A DNA stretch of 64,000 bases. Origin: Numida meleagris. Taxonomy: Eukaryota > Chordata > Aves > Galliformes > Numididae. Within the stretch, counting starts at the first letter, position 1. Each line of letters opens with the position of its first letter. Below are positions 14,201-29,200 of the stretch, one piece after another. Below the pieces are notes generated by a model. It was not told the origin of the DNA. It saw only the letters and a program-made list of their open reading frames with translations, and searched no databases. The position numbers and the translations under genes are program-made. The stretch lies in NCBI RefSeq assembly GCF_002078875.1, contig NC_034415.1, positions 24,405,381-24,469,380 on the forward strand, written 5' to 3'.

Positions 14201-17200
14201 TTTCCTTACTGCACTTTACTGTTTCTTGGCCAGTTTCAATTTCATGTATCAGGAAGAGAAACACTTGCTTATAACATGGCATCCTTCATAAAAAACTCAC
14301 AGCACTTCACAAAGACACTTTAAAGTGTCACAACAGAAATTACAACAGCTGACTGGTAAATAGCAAAAGCCAAATTCAAACTTTCAGCTAGACATTTAAA
14401 CTTCTCAAAGACAGCAAATATTATGAGCACATGAACCTTGAAAACACTTTTCTATACTCTTTTCTATTCTCTCCCTTGATCTGTCAGAGAAAACAGACAA
14501 GCCAGTGCACGCAGACACATTCAAACACATCCATCTCTGCTTATTTGTAATTCCTTGCCATCTTAGCTTCTTCTCAATTCTTGGGTCTCCTCTTTCCCTC
14601 TCAAAGCAATAAGGACAATAACACAAGTTAGAAAAGACTGCTTTACAACGGAACAGGTCTGTGCATTTTGCCCCTTTGTCCCCCTCACTTAGGAAAGGGT
14701 ACAGTGTGAGCTGACTACAGCCACTTCCAAAGATACTCATACTGTATTCACCACTGCACTCTTACTTGTGATTACACAAGCTAAACCACACATGCAAGAG
14801 GTGCCTGTCTCAGCAAATAAATACACCAGTGACTCTCCTGCTGTGTTCACTGCTGTCAGATGAATATCCCATCCTCACAAGAGAGCCTGCTGCCCTGCTG
14901 CTGTGAGCAACTTGTCCCATCAGCCAAAACCTAAGTAATTAGACAAGGGAGCTAGTCTAGTTTTCATTGAGACAACACAACCAGGACACAGTTCTCTGTG
15001 AGGCTGAGATGCAGAACACAGGTGTTTTCTAAGAAAATCTGTGGAGAATGGACTTAACAGAGCCATTATTCGTACTGATCTTGGCTCCTTTCCTGGTGTA
15101 GAACTTAAGTGTTCCACCGCACTCCCATACCTCTTCATGCCTCACACACTCTGACAAAGAAAAGTTGATTATCAACTAAGCTGCACTTCATAATTCTGGG
15201 AGAGGAAGAAGGTTACGTTTGGGTCACAGAATGCAGTTATCTATGATAGCAAAGTACTGGCATTTCATTGTGAAGATGAAGTCTGTATGAATCTGTGTCA
15301 GTTCTTATTGCACCTACTGGTCTTATTTTAAGATATTTGAAATGCCCAGGAGAGATTACTGACCAGGTAATGCCAGAGATGAGTTATTAACACTTTCTTC
15401 ACAGAGTAAGTCTAGAGCAATTCATGTAAGAGATTAATACGCCAGATGAAATTGCACCAACCTAATTTCATGAGGATTCATACATTTTCAAAGTCAAAGC
15501 ATACAACTTCTATGAGTTAGTGTTCTTTACAAAACAAGCCATGGAACTTTCTAGAGAGATGAATTATCAGGCACACTGAATACCTCTGCATTCTGCAAAA
15601 GAACTCGCATCAGTTAAGTAGGCAGTTTGCTTTGTCCTGAGGAACTACCTAGGGCAGGATGGGATTATGGTTGTGGCATGACAGCAGTATTGGTAAGAGC
15701 TTGGACACTGCTGGTGCATGCCCAAATCTCACAGTGAGGTGGCGGCTGTCCCATACTATCTGTACAATTAATCTTGTACAGACAGCTGTTCAGGGACCTT
15801 AGCAATAGGAAGACTAGAGATTGATGAATTACTGCCTATGCACTGGTTTGATATCCTTGGGTATAAAGACAAAGACAAGGCAGAAACCACTGTTTCATGC
15901 AGGAGGCTGCATTACATCAATGAATAATTCACACTGGCGAGCCATCCACTCTAACGAGAGTAGAGTTCAACTGGGAGCAGAATTAAATATTACGAATCAA
16001 TATATTTGTTACATCAAAATTAATTAAAAACCCAATCAACCTTATAATTACACATGCTGCCTCTGTGAAATAAAGGCTGCATGGATGGTCAGGATCTGCC
16101 CTCCAGCAGGCAAATATACAGAGGCTCCTGACAGAGAAAATCTATACCATACATTCGCGGGCTTAGATCTCAACCACAATAAAAAGAAGTCTTTATCAAG
16201 GTATTAAACAAAACTAGTGCAAATGACTTGCACATGGATAACAGGGAATGCTGATCCTGCCACCTTACCAGCTGGAGGGAGATGGTCCATTGACTTTGCC
16301 TTGTCCAGGCTGGAGGGTGATGTACCTTGTTTCACACACTCAGGAGAGCTTTCCTCCTCAGCTACAGCAGATGGCACTGTAATTGGCTTAACAACTTGAG
16401 TCGGCTTTCCAGGCAGCTGAGCAGGCTTCTTGGCAACTGGGGCCTGTGTCAGAAGTTCATTCTACCGTAACAGAAGTAATTTCATATTAAATGCACACAA
16501 TCTAACCCAGAGGACCGTATCTCAAGCATCAATAAACTTAGTTATCACTATACCAGCTCCCTAATACCACTTTTGAGGGAAGTATGACATTCCAGACTGC
16601 AAATTTTAACTGCTGAGGTTTATAAGGAGGGCCATCCCACTAGGTAGCTGACCCACTGCAAAATCCAAACTTCTGCTATAAAAGGGACACAAGGAGTGTT
16701 CAACAACATAGTCATTTCAAAAAGAGCAAGTGCAGGCAGAAAAAAACATCATCCAGGAATTTTCTCCATTAAAAGCTATTCTGGTTGAAAGCACAAGCAT
16801 AATCAGCAACCAAATTTAGCTAGGGAAAGAAATTAAACCAAAGACGAAATGCAAGTGCTGCGTGACAAGACACAGTGAGTGCTGAACATGCTAGGGAAGC
16901 ACAAACATTGGAACTATTAGGATGCAGGAACACCGTATAGATTTAAGCACTTTTGAACAATGTAAAGGTATGGCCAGGACCTGAGGTGTTTGCTTTGAAA
17001 CTAAAAGTCATCTCTGCATACCAGAAGAGACAACATTTAAACTACTGAACATGCTAAAGAAACACTAACCTCCTCCTCTTCATCATTCTCCTCCATGCTT
17101 GCCAGCTTGCTGGCATTTTCCAGAACAGCAGCTATAGTTTTGTCACCATCCATCGCTGCAACACCAGGAAGAGGGGGAAATCCTATGGAAGAAATAAATA

Positions 17201-20200
17201 AAGAGTTGCACAAGGTATATGTTCTGTCTTTCGTCTTTCTTCTTTCTGTTAATTCTAACCAAGTATTAATTATATTGACTTCTGAAATATGAGATAACTA
17301 GATTGAGGCCAAGGCCACAAATCCTTGCTAGGTGGCCTTAAGAACAGACCTCTCACCAATATCCAGGCTTAAAGGGATGATGCTAAAGTGATGAAGTAGC
17401 AGAGCATGGTTTTCTAAGTTCAGCAACTGGCAGCCAGCCAAGGAAACTTAGAACTTCAAAAAATTTGGTACAAGATGCTCCCAGAAGCAGCAAATAATTT
17501 AGCTACTCTCCTTAACACAGAAGTGCAGCAGACTGTACAAACAGTTGCTGGCTCTTTCACTACAGCCTCACTTTATTTGACCCATGGTCCATCAGAAAAT
17601 CAGTGCTATCTCATACACTAACAAAAAACGCATAGCTGAAGTCCAGAAAATGCACTATAACATTAGCTGCCGAAGGATATGCTGGAAGTTCTATTGCAAT
17701 GGAGAGGTTGCAAAGTACAGCAAAAATACAGCAGCTAAATGTGAAGAAGAACAATCCAATTCATTATCCTTTTAAGGATAGAAGGAAGGCTGAATGATGG
17801 AAGATAAATTCTGATTTCCACGCCATCAGTTCAGTGTCAGCTTCAAAGAGCAGAGATACAGAGATGCTACTGTTTTTCTAAATTAGTAAGATTTGTCTCA
17901 TTAATATGTAGCAAGCATTCTTGTTTCTAGTCTCATTAGAAGTGCTAAGAAATAACTAAACTATTTTTGAGCCTAGAGATGGCTGCTGCAGGTACAGAAC
18001 TCATTTGAGGTATACAGGCAGGCAGAACGCAGAACTTTATGCCAAAACCCCTGTGTGACACTAGATGCATTAGTAAGCAGCATTTCTGTCCCCATGAAGG
18101 TCAAGGCTGCTACTTATCACCATCCAGATGCAATGAAACGCACTGTCAGTCCCGTATCATCTCAGTGCTGGTTTCAATGACTGGCTGACCACTGTCTCCA
18201 ATGTAAATCACATGGCTTCTAAATGCTGACTGGAAAACATACAACTGTGTAAGGAAATTGAGGAGTTATGCATATTTTCAGAAGGCTAAACTTGGAGTAC
18301 CTCACTCTTACCAAACTGATATTCACTATGAATTAGACTGTGTTCTAAAGCAGGAATTGCTGAACTGCTGCTTTTCAGGGGCAGATTCAAAGCAGGAGCT
18401 GTTCAAAGTGCTACACCACCTGACAGGCTTGCCACTGCCTACTTTACTACTATATACTTCACTGCTACTACAGAGTTTGCAATTGCCACATTTGACAGTG
18501 AGAAAAAAGCCACTAGATTTGTGTCCCTTTGAGGATTTTTTCCCCCAAAACTTAGAAATTCTAAGCACCATTTTGCAGTGCTTAGTGCATCTTATCACAA
18601 GAACACATAAGGCAAAAGGAATGATGCTCCCAAGAAGAGAAACAGTATCACGCCAGCCAGAGATGAAGTATTCATAGATGACCTTGCCCAAACCTTTATA
18701 GACAAAGCACTCTAAGTTCTGAAGAAGATTAAAAAAAAAAGAGACAGTGTCTCAAGAAGGAGGTTCAGTTTCTGTCACTGTCTCAGTGTGACACAGGCAT
18801 GATTTGTTTCATCTCCGTACACTGCTCTTACTAGCCTTGAGAATGGCAGTATTCATCTGACTTGTTACGTGTTGCAAGGAGATACTTAATAAAACACAGA
18901 GATCTGAGGCTGTTACTGGGAAGAAATAGAATGGGAAACATCAGGTAAATTTTTTCCAGTTTCAAAAATCTCCTTCTCCTACCCCAGAGAGACCATACAT
19001 CCCAAGTTTACCCTTTCCTCCACGACTGGCACAGAGGTATATTCAGCACCTGCTCATGATTACATTGCTTAATTCTCCAGACAGGGTAGCTCTCAAGTTC
19101 TGGCACTGTCAAATAGTATTTACCAGTGTGTAAGTTTGGGAGCATTTCGATAAGCAGTTTTAAAACGTATTCTTCAATGCTACCAAAAAGAAAGGCCAGT
19201 CACCTGAACCGAAAAAACGAGGAGTCATTTCACAGCATAAGTAGGCAATATCTGCACAACTCCTGCAGAGCCCAGAGCACATACAGATGTTGTTATTAGG
19301 ACACTTACAGTCACACTTACCAGGAGGAACAGGTAGCTCAGAAAAGTTAACTTTTCTCCCTGCTTTATGAGCTCTTATGGCATCCTGGTATTGCTGTAAT
19401 CAAAGGCAGTCAGTAAGACATAAAATGGAGTTTTATGTTAACTCTAAGTTACCTATCATTTATATTTAACTACCACAACTATTGCAGAATACACAGTATT
19501 TTGGTAGTAAGTTGTATATGTATCATCGTCCTCTAATTCTGAAGACAATGTCGCTTCAATGATTATTTGCACCTCCTTCTGGAATAGTAAAAGCTGTCAG
19601 AGGGAAGTAAAAATACTGCTCTGAAACGCAAGTTTTCCTAACATTTTAAATCTCTAAGTTACCTCATTGACATATCAATAAGCAGCAATCTTGGAATAGG
19701 AACTCAGCTCAACAATTTCTGCAGCTCAGAAACAGACATCTCATTTTTTAAATTCTTTTGGCATGAAAAACTGAGAAGCTTTACGTTCTTCAGACTTCTT
19801 ATTCACAGGATGTGCCCTGCCTCTGAATTGGTTTTATTTCAGTAAAGCTGAACACTTGTATTTTGTTTTTCCTTACTCTGAAGGTTTCAGAGCTTTTGCA
19901 CTGAAACTCTTTCCAAATAAAAGGACAATACACAAATTATTTCATCCTGAAAAATTCTCAGCAAGAGAATTAACTCCAGCAGCTTTGCTAGATGCAAACA
20001 GCTCACTACATTTGCATTTTACCTTGGCTATCCTCTCGTGCATCCTGCCTTTCCGATCATCCCCACTTGCTTTAGCCTGTGCTGCTGCCGACTTGTACTT
20101 TTCAAGCCTCTGCTGCAAGGCTTCCAGCACTGTTTTTGGCTCCTGCAGGGAAGCTTGAAATAAGAAAGACAATGAAAATCTATGTGATTCAGACTTCAAA

Positions 20201-23200
20201 ACATGTAAGCTGCCTTTTTCCTACTCTTCCTTACCTTCTGCAGAGACAAAACTATTGTTGAAAATTCTAATTAAGAATACAACTCTTCTAAAGGAAGTTT
20301 ATGAATTTTTTACTTTCATTACTGGTATAGAACAAAAATACAGATTGGATCAGCAGCAAACAAAATTTAGGAACATAGCTAATTATACTCAACCCTGCTG
20401 TACTTCACTGGAAAACACAGACCTCAAAATGCCTTCCAGCCCTGCTATCTTTATGGCTTCCTACAAAAATCCAGAAGTCCTACCTGAAGCTTCTTGGGCT
20501 TGGGATTCAAGTGTTGCAAGATCCTGAGAACTTCCCACTGAAGCTGGTACCTTTTGCTTGGATGTTTCTCGTACATTTCCTAAGCTTTCAAGATCTGCAA
20601 AGCAAGGAAAGCAGGAAGATTCACAGCACGTTCCATAAGCAGTAAGTAAACTCCTGTTAGTAAGAAAACCATGGACTGAGAAAGCTTTCTGGCTTCAAAA
20701 CAATATTTGGGTGGCTATATAAGTCTAAAATTCCCAGGAATCGGCAAAAGTGCTTTACAGTAGAAAAATCTGAAATACTGGTTTAATTTAGGTTAGTGCT
20801 GCTTACAAAGAAGAAGAAAAAAAAGTAAAAGCATTTGAGGTATTCTAAGAATTCTCTCCCAAAACATAACTTGCCACCTTGGCAGATGGGAAGCATGAAA
20901 AAAATCGCAAACTTGCCTAAAATATCCTAGTAACAAAAGATGTGCTGAAAAGGGAAGCAAGTAAAACCATCTATTCAGAAATCCACATTGCAAATAATAG
21001 TGGTTATTTTTAGAAAACTAGAAAAATATCCACTACATCCATGTCTAACGTGGGTATATGTCATGGGTGAGGATTCTCTCTAACGCCATTTGGTGATCAG
21101 TTCACAACTTAAGGAGTCATAAGACTCATGATTTATTGAAATAAAATAATCTGTCATTTATTTTCTTTAATATAATAATCTACTACTTGCAGTAATACTG
21201 ACTTGCAGAGATCAGACGTTGGTGATGATGCTAGATCCATTTTAATAAGAAGTCTCTTACAACGATTCAACTATCTTTAATATTTTCCTTCCTAACATTT
21301 AGACTTTAATGCACTGAAATTAATCATTGTTTGTATCCCTGTTAGCATATCTGCTAATCTGTTAATCTGAAACCTCATGAACTTCAGTTGAAACACATAA
21401 CATCATTAAGCATTACAGTGAACTTTAAGAATCATCATCCCCTTCCTCCGCCACTTAAATATTGCCTGCTGTTATCCGTACTAAAAAAAAAAGGAAAGTT
21501 AGACATCAACTCATACATGAACTTCGTAATTCACAGAGATTAATATAAATAACAATACCTCATTTTTCTTGGATGGTTTTGATTAGAATTTGAATATGCA
21601 CTAAGTCTCAGACCTAAGCGATCTTCAATTCTTATAGCTTCACAATCAAATTCAGAACCATTTTACATTACAGCACAGGCAGACTTTTAAAAAAGTTTGT
21701 GTAAGGTAAACCTTACCCTGAGGAGATGGAGGCATGTTCTGGAGGTCTATTGGCTGCCCACTGTCCAGAGCTTCCAAGACCACATTAAATTTCTAATGCA
21801 CAGAAACAAAACAGAAGGTGTATCCTAGTATGGCCAAGACTTGCTAGCTGTCACAATGAACACACGACACTCAATGAATGCATAAGCATGGTACATGGAT
21901 ACAGCACAGGGTACGTTTAGCATTCAGGATTTTTTGCATGCATACCTTGCCTATCTTCATGTATTCCTTTGCCTTCTCCAGGTCCCCCTGCTGCTTGGCT
22001 TTCAGAGCTGCTAATTTATACTCCTTCTGCCTCTGAAGTAGTATTGCTCGTGTGCTGCTGCTATGGAGATCTGTGAAAATAAAACAATACTGTGACTTCC
22101 ACAGAACATGGAAGATATGCACCTCTTGCTACATTCATCTATTCAGTCCTGCATTGCTTTGAATCACACACCCAGCTTTTCCTCTTAGTTTCCAGCCCTA
22201 CCAGGCTTGACAATTCCACTTTTCCCAGTTTAAAAAAAAAAAAAAAGTCTCTTTTAATCAGGATCTCAAAAAAATCTTTAAAGCTTCTAATTCCACATGT
22301 CACAACACTGGAGATGCTGAGACACAGTAAACGTTGAACACACTGATACACAGTAGATCACAGCTCTGTAATAACATGTGATTCCACTACCAGAGATTCA
22401 CTATCCCACTGTCCACTTTATCTGAAATATTCAGCAGGAAAGTGCAGACAAAGGCAGGACTTTGCAACACAATTAAAAAATGGAGAAAGATGTAGCATTA
22501 ATATCATGTTGCAGCTGCTTATATTCTCAGATTATGGCACCTGTTTCCAGGGTAGGACTAGAAGCAGCACGATTCTGTAGAGATTCCAATTCCAGATGCT
22601 GCTCTGCTTCATGTGAGGTCTTCTGCTCATCACCTGCACAAGACTCAGCTCTACTCTCTGGTGGGACACTGACTGAATCTCCTGAATTTTCTTGCTCTGC
22701 TCCTGTGGCTTGAGATATGTGAGAAGAGCTTTTTCCTGTTGCAACAGGAGGTGGCATCTCTTCCTCATTGATTTTTTTGCCTCTCTTCACTGCAGCCAGC
22801 ATGGTTTCCAGTGTCTGGAAGAGATGGAACACCAAAGTCAGTAGGTATTTTCATCAAGCATAGTGCTAGCATAAAATCATTGTAACATGAATTAATACCC
22901 CTACTCATGGTAAGATCTATTACATCCCATCACTAGAGATGGATATCCTTTAGCACTCCCCCTTTTTCTGCAAGGGCAACATCAGCACTAGCAAAAGGTG
23001 CCCAATTATCAGATTAAACACAGTACAAAGGACTTGCTACCCGAACTAGGTAATTGAAAGTACCTCAGCACCTACACCATGGTTGATGTGGAACAGTCAG
23101 CTTTGTAACACACAATCACAAAGAAGCTATTTGTATCACCTATAAATACAGTTTGTCCATAAAACAAAATAAAATATACTACACTGAAATGTCACTGCAA

Positions 23201-26200
23201 AATTGGATTTAGGGAAAGAAGGAGTCCGCATACGAATTTTGTAGGGATCAGAAAAAAACATTAAACACTAGCAAATGAAATGAGACAGATGGTGACTTAC
23301 ACCAAGAAGCTCTCATCATTATTAACATGGGTTAACTGCTAGTCAGGCAGTTCCTACTTGGGGTAGAGAAAGGGTTTAAAAAAAACTTTTTTTTTTTTTA
23401 ATTTTTTAAACTTAAAGTTCAGAGAAAAAACATCATGGTCTTAAACCCAAAACAGAAGTTTTTACTTCGTCTGCCACAGAAACTGAAGCACAGAAAGACA
23501 ACATCATCATCATCTCATCAGTGTCAGAATCACTGCTACTTTCAGTTAGCTGTGGCATTGTTTGACCTACTAAGTATCAGTGGGATATATATACTCTGGA
23601 CTAACAGCAAGTGAGATTGGGGTTCAGACCAGTCCAGCAACCCACACACAGCTCTCTCCTCCCCACGTGTTACATGAAACATGGAATTAGACTCTCTGGG
23701 ATTAACGTTCACAGTTCTAGGAACCAAGTACATGAGATAACTGTATACCATTTGCTGGAGTGTCATCTAGCTAATTAAGGAACTGAGTGGTGAAGTAAGA
23801 TCCAGTCTACTAACCTTAGCTACACCACTTAAGCACATGGAAACTCCATTCCTTGTTGAAAAACAAAGCAAAGGAAGAGACAAACAGAGCTCTAGGTTTC
23901 CGTATTTGACAAGCAAGCTGGTTTTGCTACCCCTCTTGCTCTCCTGAAGGTCAGGTAGTTACATGTACATTCCATATAGAGCAAGTAGAAAGGAGACACA
24001 CAGAAATCTCCCTTCTTGTGCACTTCCTTTTCCCGGTTTGGCCTCAGTCGTTCCCTTTGCACACTTGGTAGCCAAACAGACATTACACTCTTCCCACACT
24101 GAGGGATAAAGCTTTGCTTAACAAGACAGAGTTTGCTGCTGTCTGAGACACTGCAGGAGATCACAGAACAGGGAAATAAAGACACTGCACAGCAGCAATC
24201 ACCAGGCACTACCAAACTAACTGCAAGCACGCCACCTGGCTGAAAACATGCAGAGCTAAAGAAACTGCTCCTCGCTGCAATCTGTAATTGTCCTGATGAA
24301 AAGTTCTGTTTGATTTTCATTTTCAAGCACATCCAGGGAAAGGTATCCTGCCTTTGTCTCAGAGAACTGAGTGGAAGGGTAATATCTGAAGGAGGGTACC
24401 AGTGATGAACTGGCAGCTGTATGTTTTAGTAAAGCTCCTAAACTGTGTGTTCAGGTAACAATTAACATTACAAGTAAAATTCAGATGTAGATGGGCAGGT
24501 TCAACATCAGTATTTGCCATATTCCCTGCCTCCCATTGCTACTAGCTACATTCAACAGAAAAAGAGCTGATGCACAGACATACAAAGGTGTGCTTTACCT
24601 ATGTATTTACTATGCAGAAACACTAGTAAATGTTTTTAAAGTAGCTCACAGCAGTATATTACAATTTCTCTCCCATTTCAGCAATTTCATGCATCTGAAA
24701 TGACTGAACTACACCTCTGAGAACTGATTTTGTCACCTCCTCGTTCACATAATTTATGAATCTAACTTACCTTAAGGCCTCTTTCGTACCGGCGTAGTTT
24801 GGCACTCTCACCCAACTCCTTTGCGTTAGAAACTGCCGTCCTATAGTTAACAATCCTCTTCTCTATTGTCTGTTGCAGCTCACTGGTAACAGCAGGAAGT
24901 GAGGTGGTCTCAGAAGAAATAACAAGACAAATCAAGAAAACTTACTTCATCAAATGATAGGAGTTTTTGCACAGAACTGAAAAGCAAGCATTCATCTGCT
25001 AAACACACTCACATTAGCAACAAACACAAGGATGGAGCAGTCTCTCTAAAACAGAGCAGTACTTGTACTACACTAACAGTTCCTGGATCCACCTCTGGGC
25101 TTTCTCTCAAAGGGGCAATAGAGAAGAATGGGTGGAGACATTTAGAAAATTCAGTCAACAGGGTAATGGGAGCCATGTGGTTAGAGAGTAGGTGAGGAGA
25201 ACAGTAACGTCTTTCAAACACCACTCAGCAAAGGGTGTGAAGAAATATTTTGGCACAAATCTTTTCTCTTTTTTTAAACATGCTAGTTTACTTCCCTCAT
25301 ATGCTCTTCTACTTGGTTTTACTATAAGAACTCTTCCTCCTCCTACAGCTTGAGATTAGGTCAGTGACAAAAGCAGCCCAAGCAAAGTTATGACTAGCTA
25401 CTTACAAACACTCCACAGCTACAGAGACAATTCAGATGGCTACTGATGTAATTACTGCTATTATCTCTACAGCAACTCTGACAGACTCATTAATGGGCAC
25501 AATGCATGAGGGCACTGGAATCTGTAGCACACAACAGAAACAGGGCAGTAACTGCATAACGGATTTAACTGCATGAGGATTGACAAGTTGAACTGAGGAG
25601 GTTAATGCTATTGAGAAAAGAAATCCACAAAGATGTCAAAGATGCGGAGTTACAACAGGCTTCACAATCTCAGCACACAGCTTAATGGTCAGGGGAGGAA
25701 GTCACAAACTATGGAAGTCTGAACTGCTGTTTGCATGCTCGTATGCAAAATGAGGCATAAGGCATGATGGATTCTATTTACCTCGTCAATTCTATGCTTA
25801 CACTAAAACTCATCCTCAGAACAAAACAAAAAATTATCATTCATTTATATAAATACAGCATTGGTTCCACAGAGAAGACTACAATAGTGTAGTTTTTTCC
25901 TCCCTCGAGGACAAAAAGGTCTCTCTCTTGTTTGTTACCCTTGTAATAATGCGTATCATAAAAGTGATTCAGCAAAACAGTCAGAAACATAAAGCTCTCT
26001 CCTACCTGTGGTTGCAGTTCAGGTTGCTCATTTTCTGCTTCAGCTATGGACTGCTCCATTGTTACTGCTTCATCCCCACAGCTTCCTGTCTCGTCTTCCA
26101 CACCCAGAACTTCTTGCAATTCTGCCTAAAGCAGAAGTCAACAGTTCTTCAAAATTTTCTACTGCCTCAGAATACAAAACAAATCAACTCTCAAGTTCCT

Positions 26201-29200
26201 TTGGATGGACCTTAAACAAAGAGAGTCTTAGCATCTCATATCTCAGACATTTCTGTATTTATTTTAAAGAAACCGCTTCCATTAGTTCCAATTCTCTCCA
26301 CAATAGAAAGCCAGATACTTAAAATCCAGACTGCAGCTCAAGGATCATCACACAAGACTGCAGTTAGAGATCTAAAGCTAGAGAAGTACCTTCAAACCAT
26401 CATTAAAACCTATCAAACTTCAGACAAGCATCCTTTAAAGATGGATGTTAAAAATGCTGCCTAACACTCCTTCCCTAAAAGCTCATCACAAAGGAATTAC
26501 TTGGGATCTTCCTCTCAAGGCAAACACTACCTCAAGCAGTAGCAAAATGGTCATAGGCATCACTTTAAGGAGAATGTTTGCTACCTTATTTCACCAGCTG
26601 ACACAGAATGGGATTCTCACTGTTCTCCAACTCCTCTCAGGCTCTCACACATTTGAATGCGTTGCAGTTTGAAGAGTTAATCTGTCGTCTTTTCCTGGAG
26701 GCCAGTCAGTGAGGGCCGGGGCCATAAAGACTCGGACGGACTCTCTCTCTCCTCCGGTTTATTTTTGGTTTGTTTGATTCTTAATTATTCTGTATTATCT
26801 CAGATTCCTTTTAATAAATTACTTTCTCCTATCTCCATAGAGTTTTCTTCCTCTTCCTTCTCCCAGGGGGAGGGAGGGGTGTTGCATGATCAACTTTTCA
26901 AACCACAACAGAATGTCAGCTGGAATATTTTGCACGCTAAAACTTCTTGCTACCAAAGTTACACATACCAACAGGTCTGTATCCTTCTCCAAATCCTCAT
27001 CCTCTGCTTCCTCCTCATCTTCATTCAGGTCCTTCATACACTCTGCAGCCATCTTTTCAATATGATCCATGGGCAGAGGAGCTGCAAAAGAAACCACAAA
27101 GAGATATAAGCCCTAGGCAACAGTTACGTTGTCACTGAATCCAAATCCTAAAGGAATATCTACTGGCTGAAAGACAGCAGTGACTTTGCTTCCTTTGTAT
27201 CTTTGATCAGAGTCACAGGTAAATGAGGGCATACTCATGGATAAAGAGCAAACACCGGGGAAATGAGCATCTAGGAAAAAAAAAAAGCTACACCAATGTT
27301 TCCGAAAGTGACAGCCAACGTAGGCAATAACACAATGACTGCATCCAGTAACTTAGCTCTTTAGTAAAACAAGGAGTCCAAACTGCAAAATTATGAGCAC
27401 TATGACAAACAAGCATATACGGTGGAACACAACAGTGCTCAGAAAACATAGCTGCAGAAGAGAAAGATGCTGTGCCAGGTTTGCACAGTAATGACATTTA
27501 AGAGTGAGGAAAACAAACAGGTAGGTCTACATGAAACAACTGGCTCAGGGAAAAATTACTACAGGTCACTAGTTAAGTTCCTAGGCTGATTTAAGATAAA
27601 TATCTCTATGATATTATTTACAGAAATAACTAGCAATAAGCACTTTGTCATCATGTAAGATTTCAATTTTACACAGAAAAAATCAGGAAATAATACTGGC
27701 TATTCTTGGATGTTTTGTCAAAACTGTATTTCTCAGATAAGATAAAACACAATGGTGTCACAAGAACAAATTAATATAAACCATCCATGAATAAATCTGA
27801 TCACAAGTTTCTATCCATGAAAGGAAATTACTGAAGCTGCCTTTGTTACCAGGAGGAATAAACATCTGAACTAATTTTAAGCTCATGACAGATACTTATA
27901 AAAGGTATTTATGACATGATTGTGCATATTAACAAAGTCTGGACTTGGCATCTTTGTCAGATCTTTCTGTTCTGCATCCCTTGCCTCATGCCAGTTTACG
28001 CTAACAAGACATAATTTATTCCTGGTATGACCTTTGATTGAAAGATTAAATTCTGATTCTCTATGGAACAGAAGCACTCCATAGCTATCCCCAAAGTACC
28101 AATAAACTGTTTGTTTTTCCAACAAACAGTTCCCTGTTTGTTCCCTTTTCTACTCTCATATTCAACTCAGTTGAGGTAAAAGTACTCCAGCTCCCAAGAA
28201 CCTGCACATACAGATTTGACTGAGTTAGCTCACAAAGCAGAGGCAGATTCAACAGTTACACAGACGACATGCAGGCACTGAATTCCAGTAATTCTTGCCC
28301 TCAAAACTTTTGTTCACGTTTTAGTAGAATATTCTGAGTTGGAAAGGACCCACCAGGATCACTGAGCCCAACCCCTGGCTCCAGTCAGAACCACTCAAAA
28401 CACAAACTCTGTCCATTGTCCAAATGCTCCCTCAGCTCCAGCAGATCAGAGCTGCGCCCACTGCCCTGGGGAGCCGGTTCCACGCCCGCTGTCCTCTGGT
28501 GCAGAAGGAAAGCACCTCTAGGTACTTCCCCTAAAACCCAGCCTGACCCTCCTCTGACACAGAATCAAGGCAACAAACTTGTCCTTAGAGGGAGATTCCT
28601 CTCCTCAGCCCAAAAGCAAAAGCAGGCCGCTGGCACAGAGATCTGCTATACAAATCAGGAAAAACACTTTATTCCACCTTTCTATCTACACTTTTGCATT
28701 TCACGCATTGCCATCTCATTCCCCAAGATTTCCTTTCTTCCATATCTTTATTGTTATTTTGTGCTGCCATTTCTCTTCAAACTTCTGGTCTTTGCCCTGA
28801 GGACTCTACTAAACTTTTCCTTGCCAAGTTCACACCTTTACTTCATACCGTGCCTACCTGCAATCTCCTTTAACTACCCACTTCCTCCACACATTCTCAA
28901 AGTGGAGATATTTGCACACAAATACCAGCTGTACACATGAATGACTCTGATTCTTCCCTATGCAGACATGTCTCTTACTTCATCAGTCTCAGCAAACGCT
29001 GAATAAAATCTAGATCTTCGGGGCTTAGCCTTTGAGTTGATGTTAATGGAACTAAAACAGATCGCATCCCTCCCCTGAATTTGCTGAATCAGATGAAAAT
29101 TAACCCAAAGTTCATTTTGCTCAAATGACCTAAGTTACTCTATCAGTGCTGTAGTAACTCTATCAAACACACTGCCAATGTACATGACACATAGCAAAAC

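Noticed and set aside
18258..18677. 139-codon plus-strand open frame in a CC2D1B intron
   Set aside because: Begins at a non-ATG codon, has no domain and no splice partners; likely chance.
20130..20153. Alternative CTGCAG acceptor inside CC2D1B exon 10
   Set aside because: Its use would shift the frame against exon 9 and remove part of the DM14-3 start.
21215..21260. TGATGA word in a CC2D1B intron as a possible C/D-box snoRNA
   Set aside because: No matching D box with a terminal stem at suitable spacing was found.
23892..24332. 146-codon minus-strand open frame between CC2D1B exons 5 and 6
   Set aside because: It is in the intron on the gene's own strand, lacks homology to any CC2D1 segment, and exons 5 and 6 join in frame without it.
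28416..28940. 174-codon plus-strand open frame
   Set aside because: Its first third is the reverse complement of a CR1 3' end and the rest is intron; not a gene.
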